Below are positions 23,704 to 29,911 of a DNA stretch of 30,883 nt, one piece after another. The notes beneath the pieces were generated by a model that ran no database searches, was not told where the DNA came from, and was given only the letters and a program-made list of their open reading frames with translations. The stretch lies in NCBI GenBank assembly GCA_040766135.1, contig JAXGRA010000020.1, positions 1 to 30,883 of the forward strand. Direction: 5' to 3'. How positions within the stretch are numbered: position 1 is the first letter of the stretch; every line of letters begins with the position of its first letter. The translations under genes were made by a program, and so were the position numbers. Source of the stretch: JAGVSV01 sp040766135 (GTDB lineage Bacteria > Bacillota > Clostridia > Christensenellales > Aristaeellaceae).

Positions 23704-24234
23704 CTACCACTCCACGCCCTTGCGCGCGGGGATGCCTTCTTCAAAGGGGTGTTTGACGGGCTCCATGCGGGTGACATAGTTTGCGCGCTCGGTCAGCACT
23801 TCGGGCGCGCCGCGCCCGGTGACCACCGTTTCACCGCTTAAAAGCGCGGTTTCTATCAATTCCATGGCCTTATCACGGGGCACCAGGTTGTACTGCATAG
23901 CCACCGCCAGCTCATCCAATATAATCAGCTGCGGCTGCAATTGCTTGATGGTCTGCGCGATGCGCACCAGCTCCGCAGTTTGGTGCTCGCGCTGCTCATC
24001 TAGTTCTTCGGGCGTCATCTGATAGGTAAAATGGTTCATGGGCGCGCTGTCATGGATGGTAACGCCGGGCAGCATGCGCAGGGCGGCCAGTTCGCCGGAT
24101 TTTCCATCCTTCATAAACTGCGCTACCAGCACCTTGTGCCCGTGTCCGACGGCGCGCAATGCCAGCCCCATGGCGGCGGTGGTTTTGCCTTTTCCGTTGC
24201 CGGTGTATACATGCAGCAGAGATTGTGTTTGCAT
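23704..24234 (-). CDS. cobO: Corrinoid adenosyltransferase (CobO/BtuR type)
   Basis: Protein of 176 residues: P-loop GNGKGKTT (12-19), then ALRAVGHGHKVLVAQFMK, LIILDELAVAMQYNL and VVTGRGAP, the signature layout of ATP:cob(I)alamin adenosyltransferases of the CobA/CobO/BtuR family. It transfers the adenosyl group of ATP to Co(I) corrinoids, making adenosylcobalamin or its precursor. Length is typical. The ATG at 24234 follows AAGGAGG. It is transcribed divergently from a FecCD-type permease and its ATPase, which fits a corrinoid salvage locus. Its 3' end lies 12 bp from that of the caspase-like gene, with no visible terminator. Confidence 0.93.
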   Translation of the reverse strand: MQTQSLLHVYTGNGKGKTTAAMGLALRAVGHGHKVLVAQFMKDGKSGELAALRMLPGVTIHDSAPMNHFTYQMTPEELDEQREHQTAELVRIAQTIKQLQPQLIILDELAVAMQYNLVPRDKAMELIETALLSGETVVTGRGAPEVLTERANYVTRMEPVKHPFEEGIPARKGVEW

Positions 24235-24264
24235 GAGAGCCTCCTTACATTACATTCTTTGTTT

Positions 24265-24293
24265 ATTTTACCGCCCAAAGGCTGTGTATGCAA
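24265..24293 (-). promoter_or_regulatory. Promoter for corrinoid adenosyltransferase
   Basis: On the minus strand TTGCAT (24293-24288), 17-bp spacer, TAAAAT (24270-24265). The start near 24258 leaves a leader of about 24 nt, too short for a cobalamin riboswitch. Confidence 0.65.
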
Positions 24294-24299
24294 TGCGCG

Positions 24300-24328
24300 T
24301 TGACGCTGCCGGGGTGCATGGCTATAAT
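24300..24328 (+). promoter_or_regulatory. Promoter for FecCD-ATPase operon
   Basis: TTGACG (24300-24305), 17-bp spacer, perfect TATAAT (24323-24328). Its -35 box is only 6 bp from that of the divergent adenosyltransferase promoter. The start near 24335 shows that the coding region cannot begin before the AGGAGG at 24346-24351. Confidence 0.8.
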
Positions 24329-24361
24329 CGAGCCAATGAGAAGCGAGGAGGACAGCACCGG

Positions 24362-25402
24362 TTGGCTACACTGCATGGGGAAGGGTTTCGGCCGGTCACA
24401 TATTTGCTCATGGCGGGGCTGCTGCTGTTTACGCTCGTCCTGTGCCTGTGCGTGGGCAGCGTGATGATTCCGCTGGCAGATACATTTGATGTGCTCTGGT
24501 CGGCGCTGAAGGGCAACCCATCGGGCACGCAGGCGCATCAGAGCATCCTGCTGCATGTGCGTATGCCGCGGGTGCTGTGCGTGGGGTTAAGCGGCGCGGC
24601 GCTGTCCTTGGGAGGCGCTGCCATGCAGGGCTTGCTGCGCAACCCGTTGGCAGAAGGCTCTACCTTGGGCGTCAGTTCCGGCGCTTCGCTGGGCGCGGTG
24701 CTGGCCATCGCCCTGGGGCTTTCTATTCCGGGCATTCCGCTTGTGGGCACAGCGGCCATGGCCGTGCTGTTTGCGTTTTTGTCGCTGATGCTTATTTTGT
24801 CTCTGTCGTTGGTGCTGGATAAATCCTTGTCCACCAACACGCTGATTTTGGTCGGCGTGGTGTTTTCCATGTTTGTCAGCAGCATTATCAATATTGTTAT
24901 CGCGCTTTTTAGCAAAAAACTGCACTCCATTACATTCTGGACGATGGGCTCGCTGGCGGGCAGCTCGTACGCCGATGCCGCCATGCTGTCGGTTGCGCTG
25001 TTGCTGTCCGGGCTGGTGCTGTTCCCGCTGGCCGAAGAGCTCAATGCCTTTGCGGTGGGCGAGCAAAATGCCCAGCATGTGGGCGTCTCGGTCAAGCGCG
25101 TCAAACTGATCATCATGATCAGCGTCTGCGTGCTGGTGGGCGTGTGCGTGGCGGTGGGGGGCACCATTGGCTTTGTGGGCCTGGTGGTGCCGCACATTGT
25201 GCGGCTGATATTTGGCCCCAATCACAAACGCCTGCTGCCCGGCGCTGCCTTTTTGGGCGCGGTGTTTTTGCTGCTGTCGGATTTAGCGGCGCGCACGCTG
25301 TTCCGCCCGGCGGAGCTGCCCATCGGCGTGGTCACCTCGCTGGTGGGCGCGGTGGTGTTCGTGTCCATACTGTTCCGTTCCCGCAAGGCGGCGCAGTCAT
25401 GA
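24362..25402 (+). CDS. FecCD/BtuC-type ABC importer permease
   Basis: Protein of 346 residues with about ten hydrophobic segments and the FecCD family signatures RMPRVLCVGLSGAALSLGG, GAAMQGLLRNPLAEGSTLG, GVSSGASLGAVLAIALG and the C-terminal GTIGFVGLVVPHIVRLIFG. It is the membrane channel of an importer for corrinoids, iron-siderophores or haem. I take the TTG at 24362, 10 nt after AGGAGG, because a strong promoter at 24300-24328 excludes earlier in-frame starts. Its stop overlaps the ATPase start (ATGA). Proximity to the corrinoid adenosyltransferase suggests corrinoid uptake; no substrate-binding protein is encoded in the window, so siderophore uptake remains possible. Confidence 0.9.
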   Translation: MATLHGEGFRPVTYLLMAGLLLFTLVLCLCVGSVMIPLADTFDVLWSALKGNPSGTQAHQSILLHVRMPRVLCVGLSGAALSLGGAAMQGLLRNPLAEGSTLGVSSGASLGAVLAIALGLSIPGIPLVGTAAMAVLFAFLSLMLILSLSLVLDKSLSTNTLILVGVVFSMFVSSIINIVIALFSKKLHSITFWTMGSLAGSSYADAAMLSVALLLSGLVLFPLAEELNAFAVGEQNAQHVGVSVKRVKLIIMISVCVLVGVCVAVGGTIGFVGLVVPHIVRLIFGPNHKRLLPGAAFLGAVFLLLSDLAARTLFRPAELPIGVVTSLVGAVVFVSILFRSRKAAQS

Positions 25403-26160
25403 TGCTTACAGCACAAAGCCTGAGCGTGCGGTATGGCGAGCGCACGGTGCTAAACAATGTCAGTTTTGACCTGGATGCCGGGCAGTGGCTGATGGTGGTG
25501 GGGCCCAATGGTGCTGGCAAGTCCACGTTGCTGGGGGCCATTGCGCAAAGCGTGCCGTACAAGGGCAAGGTCACAGTGCTGGGGCAGGATGCCCGGCACA
25601 TGCGCGCGCGCAAACTGGCCCGGATGCTGGGCGTGCTGGCGCAAAATCATCGCGTGGGCTACGGCTTTTCGGTGGAGGAAGTGGTGGCGTTGGGCCGCTA
25701 TGCGCACAGGGGACATGTGTTTGCAGCCCGTGACCCCAAGGGCGAGGAAATGGTGGAGCATGCGCTGAAACTGACGGGCATGGACGCGTTGCGCAAACAA
25801 AGCGTGCTGACATTGTCCGGCGGTGAGCTGCAGCGCACCTTTTTGGCGCAGGTGTTTGCGCAAAACCCGGACATCCTTTTGCTGGATGAACCCAGCAACC
25901 ATTTGGACTTGAAGTACCAGCGCGAGATATATGCGCTGATTGCCCAGTGGCTGTCGCAGCCTGGGCGCGCCGTGCTGTCGGTGGTGCATGATTTAAGCCT
26001 GGCGCGCAAGTATGGCACGCACGCGCTGCTGATGGAGGCCGGGCACGCTGTGCATCAGGGCGCGTGCCATCAGGTGCTGACGCGCGACAACCTGCAGGCA
26101 GTGTACGATATGGATGTGGTGGGCTGGCTGAAGGAACTGCTGTCGGTGTGGGCGGAATAA
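25399..26160 (+). CDS. ABC importer ATPase (BtuD/FecE type)
   Basis: Protein of 253 residues: Walker A GPNGAGKST (~34-42), Q-loop LAQNHRVGYGFSVEEVVALG, signature LSGGELQR, Walker B ILLLDEPSNHLD and H-loop VVHDL. The GRYAHRG stretch after the Q-loop is typical of FecE/BtuD/FhuC ATPases paired with FecCD permeases. It powers import through the product of the upstream gene. The ATG at 25399 overlaps the permease stop; a second ATG at 25402 is equally possible. The next gene, nrdR, has its own promoter, so the operon probably ends here. Confidence 0.92.
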   Translation: MMLTAQSLSVRYGERTVLNNVSFDLDAGQWLMVVGPNGAGKSTLLGAIAQSVPYKGKVTVLGQDARHMRARKLARMLGVLAQNHRVGYGFSVEEVVALGRYAHRGHVFAARDPKGEEMVEHALKLTGMDALRKQSVLTLSGGELQRTFLAQVFAQNPDILLLDEPSNHLDLKYQREIYALIAQWLSQPGRAVLSVVHDLSLARKYGTHALLMEAGHAVHQGACHQVLTRDNLQAVYDMDVVGWLKELLSVWAE

Positions 26161-26165
26161 CTGCA

Positions 26166-26195
26166 TTGGACATCAGCGCTCGGATTGCGTATACT
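26166..26195 (+). promoter_or_regulatory. Promoter for nrdR
   Basis: TTGGAC (26166-26171), 18-bp spacer, TATACT (26190-26195), 35 bp upstream of the ATG at 26231. No pair of NrdR boxes was recognised here. Confidence 0.6.
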
Positions 26196-26230
26196 ATGTG
26201 TACTGCCACCAGGCGAAAGGGTTGAATCAT

Positions 26231-26701
26231 ATGAAATGTCAGTTTTGCAATTCGGAAGACAGCCGTGTAGTGGATTCGCGCCCCACCGATGACGGGGCCA
26301 GCATCCGCAGGCGCAGGGAGTGCATTGCCTGTGGGCGGCGCTTCACCACCTATGAAAAGGTGGAGATGGTGCAGCTGCTGGTCATCAAAAAGGACAACAC
26401 CCGTGAGGTGTTTGACCCCAACAAGCTGCGCAGCGGCATCATCCATGCCTGCCACAAGCGCCCGGTGGCCGCCAAGGATATCGATGCCATCGTGATGGCG
26501 GTGGAGCAGTTTGCCTACAACAGCATGCAACAGGAAATCACCACCCACCAGATTGGCGAGATGGTGATGGAAGCGCTGAAAAAACTGGACGAAGTGGCGT
26601 ATATCCGCTTTGCGTCGGTATACCGTCAGTTTACCGACATCCCCACGTTCATGCACGAAATCACCCGGCTGATGAACGACGCATCCAACCGGAAAGAATA
26701 A
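26231..26701 (+). CDS. nrdR: Transcriptional repressor NrdR
   Basis: Protein of 156 residues: an N-terminal zinc ribbon (CQFC ... RRRECIACGRRFTTYE, four cysteines) followed by an ATP-cone domain (LLVIKKDNTREVFDPNKLRSGI ... DEVAYIRFASVYRQF). NrdR senses ATP/dATP and represses ribonucleotide reductase genes by binding NrdR boxes. Length and motifs are standard. The ATG at 26231 is the family start (MKCQFC), behind GAAAGG. It is the last plus-strand gene before the minus-strand operon at 26720; the two coding regions are only 18 bp apart. Confidence 0.96.
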   Translation: MKCQFCNSEDSRVVDSRPTDDGASIRRRRECIACGRRFTTYEKVEMVQLLVIKKDNTREVFDPNKLRSGIIHACHKRPVAAKDIDAIVMAVEQFAYNSMQQEITTHQIGEMVMEALKKLDEVAYIRFASVYRQFTDIPTFMHEITRLMNDASNRKE

Positions 26702-26719
26702 TCTGTCTGAAAATTTGAT

Positions 26720-27307
26720 TTATCTGGAAATTTGATCCAGGGTCATGGTAAACCCTGGCACAAATTGCTGCATAAAATCGCGCACCTCGGGCAGGTCAAT
26801 GGCGTGGATGTTGCTTTCTATGCCCACCTGTGCCTCGGCAAACTCGCGGTTGCCAGCCTTGCCTTCCTCTAAGCACTTGATATATGCACAAATACGGTCG
26901 GCGGCCTTGACAATGCGCCATTCCTCGGTAGAGGTGTCCGGCTGAATGAGCGGCTTGTACACCGCGCGCATATCCTGAGGCAGCATGTCCAGCAGCCGCC
27001 GGGCAGCCAGCGCCTCAATTTTTTGATATTCGGCCTTGATGGACGGGTTGTTGTGCTTGACGGGCGTGGGCAGGTCACCGGTAATGACCTCGCTGGCATC
27101 GTGATAAAGCGCCAGCGCCATCACGTGTTCGGCATCATAGGTGCGGCCGTGCCGCAGGTTGCCAATCAGCGCAATACCGTGCGCGATCATGGCGGCCTGC
27201 ATGGCGTGTTCCATGTCATTTTCGGGCAGCGTGTTGCGCATCAGCCCCCAACGGCGGATGTACCTCATGCGCGACATATACGCAAAAAAATGATGCAGCA
27301 TGTTCAT
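26720..27307 (-). CDS. HD-domain 5'-deoxynucleotidase (YfbR-like)
   Basis: Protein of 195 residues with an HD phosphohydrolase domain. MRYIRRWGLMRNTLPENDMEH supplies the first metal-binding histidine; ALYHDASEVITGDLPTPVK is the HD motif in the context typical of YfbR, a dNMP 5'-nucleotidase; KAADRICAYIKCLEE gives the last aspartate. It would dephosphorylate deoxynucleoside monophosphates in the cytoplasm. The ATG at 27307 overlaps the stop of the prolyl-tRNA editing gene (ATGA); an ATG at 27301 behind AGAGGA is the alternative. It is the last gene of a four-gene overlapping operon and sits opposite nrdR, another dNTP-related gene. Confidence 0.85.
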   Translation of the reverse strand: MNMLHHFFAYMSRMRYIRRWGLMRNTLPENDMEHAMQAAMIAHGIALIGNLRHGRTYDAEHVMALALYHDASEVITGDLPTPVKHNNPSIKAEYQKIEALAARRLLDMLPQDMRAVYKPLIQPDTSTEEWRIVKAADRICAYIKCLEEGKAGNREFAEAQVGIESNIHAIDLPEVRDFMQQFVPGFTMTLDQISR

Positions 27308-27813
27308 TCCTCTGCCGGGCAATCCACCCATGCTGGGACGTGCCCGGTATGGGGCAGGAAGATTTTCAGAAACTCCTTGGTCGGGATGCGCACGGACGCC
27401 GTGTTGACGCACGGGTGAAACACCAGCTCGTCCAGGTCGGCCAGCGCTCTGTCTATCACCAGCTGCACGCGTTTTTCTGTGTCAAACAGCAGCCCCAGCG
27501 GGCTGACTGCGCCTGCCTCCAATCCCAAATACTCAGGCAGCAGATCCTCCGGCGCAAAGCTTAAGCGCGATACGCCCAATTGCTTGCTGACCACCGCAGT
27601 GCGGAAGGGCACCTCCGGCTGCATCAGCATCAGGTAAAAACTGGTCTTTTGCCGGTTGCACAAAAACACATTGCGCGGCATGAGCACGCCCTCGCCTGAA
27701 AGGCCGGAAATGGCTAAGCAATCAGCGATGGTGTATACGGGTGCGTGCGATATCACTGTGTGACGGATGTGCAGTTGCTCAAGTGCCTTTAGTACGTGCG
27801 CTTGGTTATTCAT
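27304..27813 (-). CDS. Prolyl-tRNA editing protein (PrdX/ProXp type)
   Basis: Protein of 169 residues of the YbaK/ProRS-insertion family. Visible: the N-terminal LKALEQLHIRHTVISHAPVYTI, the central MPRNVFLCNRQKTSFYLML (lysine in the active-site region), LEAGAVSPLGLLFD and the C-terminal VFHPCVNTASVRI. Such stand-alone proteins hydrolyse mischarged Ala-tRNA(Pro) or related errors; PrdX-type members are frequent in Clostridia. The ATG at 27813 lies behind AAGGAG and overlaps the rarA stop by 8 nt; its own stop overlaps the HD gene. It belongs to the operon led by the nitroreductase gene. Confidence 0.9.
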   Translation of the reverse strand: MNNQAHVLKALEQLHIRHTVISHAPVYTIADCLAISGLSGEGVLMPRNVFLCNRQKTSFYLMLMQPEVPFRTAVVSKQLGVSRLSFAPEDLLPEYLGLEAGAVSPLGLLFDTEKRVQLVIDRALADLDELVFHPCVNTASVRIPTKEFLKIFLPHTGHVPAWVDCPAEE

Positions 27814-29101
27814 GATGCTCCTTCTTTTTTACAATGTCTTTTTCAAACCCAAGATCGCCGGGACGGTAGTATACGGTGTCCTCCCATCCTTCAGGCATGT
27901 AATTTTGCTTTACATAATGTCCGGGGAAATCATGCGGGTACAGGTAGCCCTGCCCGTAGCCCAAGCGTTCGTGCCCCTTGTAGTGCGTATCGCGCAGGTG
28001 CATGGGCACCGCGCCAAAGCGCCCGGTTTCAGCGTCGGCCTGTGCGGCGGCCATGGCCGCTACCACGCTGTTGGACTTGGGGCTTTCGCATACCGCAATA
28101 ATGGCCTGGCTTAAGGACAGCCGCGCTTCGGGCATGCCCACTATCTCCAATGCCTGTGACGCTGCCACAGCTTGCAGCATTGCCATGGGGTTGGCCATGC
28201 CCACATCCTCGCTGGCGTGGGCGATAATGCGCCGGGCCAGCATGCGCGGGTCAGCCCCCGCGTACAGCAGGCGTGAAAACCACAGCAGCGCCGCATCGCT
28301 GTCCGAGCCGCGCATGCTTTTGCAGAAGGCCGACAGCATGTCATAAAATAGCGTCTCATCGCAGCGCAGCACGGGCTTTTGGATACTGTCCTCGGCAATG
28401 GGCAACGTGATATGGATGCCCGCAGCGCTGGTGGGTGTGGACAGCACGGCCAGCTCCAGCGCGTTTAATGCCATGCGCACATCGCCATTGGCCACCGTGA
28501 CCAGATGCTGCAAGGCATCGTCATCTACATGGACATTCATCAGGGCTAAGCCGCGCTCCTTATCCGCCAGCGCAGCGCGCAGCGCGCGCTCCACATCCGC
28601 ATTGTCCAGCGGTAAAAACTGAAACACCCGGCAGCGGCTCACAAACGCAGGGGTCATAGAGATCATGGGGTTTTCGGTGGTGGAGCCGATAAACTTGATC
28701 AGCCCCTCCTCGATGGCGGGCAGTATGCTGTCGGACTGCGCCTTGTTCCAGCGGTGGCATTCATCCAGCAGCAGGTAGGTGGATTTGCCGTACAGCGTGC
28801 GGCGCTCTTTGGCATCTTTGAGCACCTCGCGCACGTCGGACACGCCGCTGGTGACGGCGTTCATGCGCACAAAGGCGGCCTTGGTCATCTGCGCAATGAC
28901 AAAGGCCAGCGAGGTTTTGCCGCACCCCGGCGGTCCGTAAAAGATGCTGCTGGTCAGCTGGTCGGCCTGTATCGCACGCCGCAGCAGCTTGCCTGGCCCG
29001 ATCAAATGCTGCTGGCCGTACACTTCGTCCAAGGTGCGCGGGCGCATGCGCTCGGCCAGCGGGACGTTTTTCTTTTCATCTATAAAATCAAATAGGGACA
29101 T
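27806..29101 (-). CDS. rarA: Replication-associated recombination protein RarA
   Basis: AAA+ ATPase of 431 residues (RarA/MgsA, relative of eukaryotic WRNIP1), a clamp-loader-like protein acting at stalled replication forks. Motifs: N-terminal LAERMRPRTLDEVYGQQHL, Walker A GPPGCGKT (56-63), Walker B LLLDE (110-114) followed by CHRWNKAQSD, sensor GSTTENP, and the C-terminal tetramerisation region with SEDVGMANPMAM and the conserved end HYKGHERLGYGQGYLYPHDFPGHY. The usual DEIHRFNK after Walker B reads DECHRWNK, a mild variant. The start lies 14 nt inside the nitroreductase gene; the stop overlaps the prolyl-tRNA editing gene. Confidence 0.95.
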   Translation of the reverse strand: MSLFDFIDEKKNVPLAERMRPRTLDEVYGQQHLIGPGKLLRRAIQADQLTSSIFYGPPGCGKTSLAFVIAQMTKAAFVRMNAVTSGVSDVREVLKDAKERRTLYGKSTYLLLDECHRWNKAQSDSILPAIEEGLIKFIGSTTENPMISMTPAFVSRCRVFQFLPLDNADVERALRAALADKERGLALMNVHVDDDALQHLVTVANGDVRMALNALELAVLSTPTSAAGIHITLPIAEDSIQKPVLRCDETLFYDMLSAFCKSMRGSDSDAALLWFSRLLYAGADPRMLARRIIAHASEDVGMANPMAMLQAVAASQALEIVGMPEARLSLSQAIIAVCESPKSNSVVAAMAAAQADAETGRFGAVPMHLRDTHYKGHERLGYGQGYLYPHDFPGHYVKQNYMPEGWEDTVYYRPGDLGFEKDIVKKKEHHE

Positions 29102-29852
29102 CGTACTCCTCGGTGTTGGAAATCAAAAAATCCGTGCGCTTTGTGCCCTCGCGCCAGGTATGTGCGATATCGTGGAGCGCGCACTCCGCATGCAGTATGG
29201 CGATTCCTGCGTCTACATTGCGTCTGGTCATGCTGATTTGCATGGTATTGCTGGCGCAGGAAAACCGCCAGGGCTGCAGGTTCATGGCGCTGGGCGCGGC
29301 ACGCACAGCCTCGGCTGCTTGATAAGCCCACAACGGCCATTTGGCAGGGTCATCCCGGCATAAGAGGTTCAGCGCCTTGCGGCGGCGGTTGCTGACGCTA
29401 TCCGGGTCGCGCGGCATGCCCAGCGCCAGCACGGCCAGCACCTTTTCCTGCCCTTCCAGCGGAACCTCTACATCGCGGCGGCGGTAGTTGGCCGCCACCC
29501 AACAGGTGCCCAGCTGCAGGGAAGTGGCCTCCAGCACAAACGCTTCGCCCGATATACCCGCCCACAGCGCAGCATCCTTGTGTGCCATGTCTGCAATCAC
29601 GGCGGCATAGTGCTGGGCACCCACGATGGAGGACACAAACGGGATGGGATAGAACATATCGGGGGAAGGGCAATCCATCACCACGATGCGCGTATGCGGC
29701 AGACACACGCGTGCAGCGGCATAGTGCAGCGCAGTCTTTTGTGCTATTTGCGCTGGACCCGAAAAATCCCGGCAACTAAAACGGCGGGGGATGTGCTGCA
29801 TCCACCGCCGGAGTTGAGATGAACCATAAAAGCCGCTCCATGCGCAGGCCAT
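29088..29852 (-). CDS. Nitroreductase family protein (TM1586 type)
   Basis: Protein of 254 residues resembling the nitroreductase-like fold of the TM1586 type, a flavoprotein family with two half-repeats. Seen: RRFSCRDFSGPAQIA near the N-terminus, AHKDAALWAGISGEAFVLEATSLQLGTCWVAANY in the middle (written here as one conserved block of the fold; its core is EATSLQLGTCWV) and SAMNLQPWRFS towards the C-terminus. It probably binds FMN and reduces an unknown substrate. The ATG at 29852 is behind a GGGGGG stretch; earlier in-frame ATGs would lie before the likely transcription start. First gene of the operon with rarA, the prolyl-tRNA editing gene and the HD gene. Confidence 0.8.
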   Translation of the reverse strand: MACAWSGFYGSSQLRRWMQHIPRRFSCRDFSGPAQIAQKTALHYAAARVCLPHTRIVVMDCPSPDMFYPIPFVSSIVGAQHYAAVIADMAHKDAALWAGISGEAFVLEATSLQLGTCWVAANYRRRDVEVPLEGQEKVLAVLALGMPRDPDSVSNRRRKALNLLCRDDPAKWPLWAYQAAEAVRAAPSAMNLQPWRFSCASNTMQISMTRRNVDAGIAILHAECALHDIAHTWREGTKRTDFLISNTEEYDVPI

Positions 29853-29862
29853 ATGCTGCCCC

Positions 29863-29878
29863 CCTTGTCCGGACAAGG
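29863..29878. promoter_or_regulatory. 16-bp perfect palindrome, likely operator
   Basis: CCTTGTCCGGACAAGG is fully self-complementary and has no loop. It covers the expected transcription start (~29874) of the nitroreductase operon and lies just ahead of the ribosome site, a usual place for a repressor operator. The regulator is unknown and not encoded nearby. Confidence 0.6.
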
Positions 29879-29880
29879 CG

Positions 29881-29909
29881 AGTGTACCATGCGCGCAGGG
29901 CGAATACAA
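29881..29909 (-). promoter_or_regulatory. Promoter for nitroreductase-rarA operon
   Basis: On the minus strand TTGTAT (29909-29904), 17-bp spacer, TACACT (29886-29881). The -35 box lies directly behind the stop of the upstream ABC gene, so the operon can be expressed separately from it. Confidence 0.6.
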
Positions 29910-29911
29910 GG

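Noticed and set aside
24235..24361. Cobalamin riboswitch ahead of the corrinoid genes
   Set aside because: The whole divergent gap is 127 bp and contains two complete promoters; neither leader is long enough, and no B12-box-like sequence was recognised.
29863..29878. Terminator for the ABC gene at the right edge
   Set aside because: The palindrome has no loop, no following U-run on either strand, and coincides with the expected start site of the next operon; an operator is the better reading.
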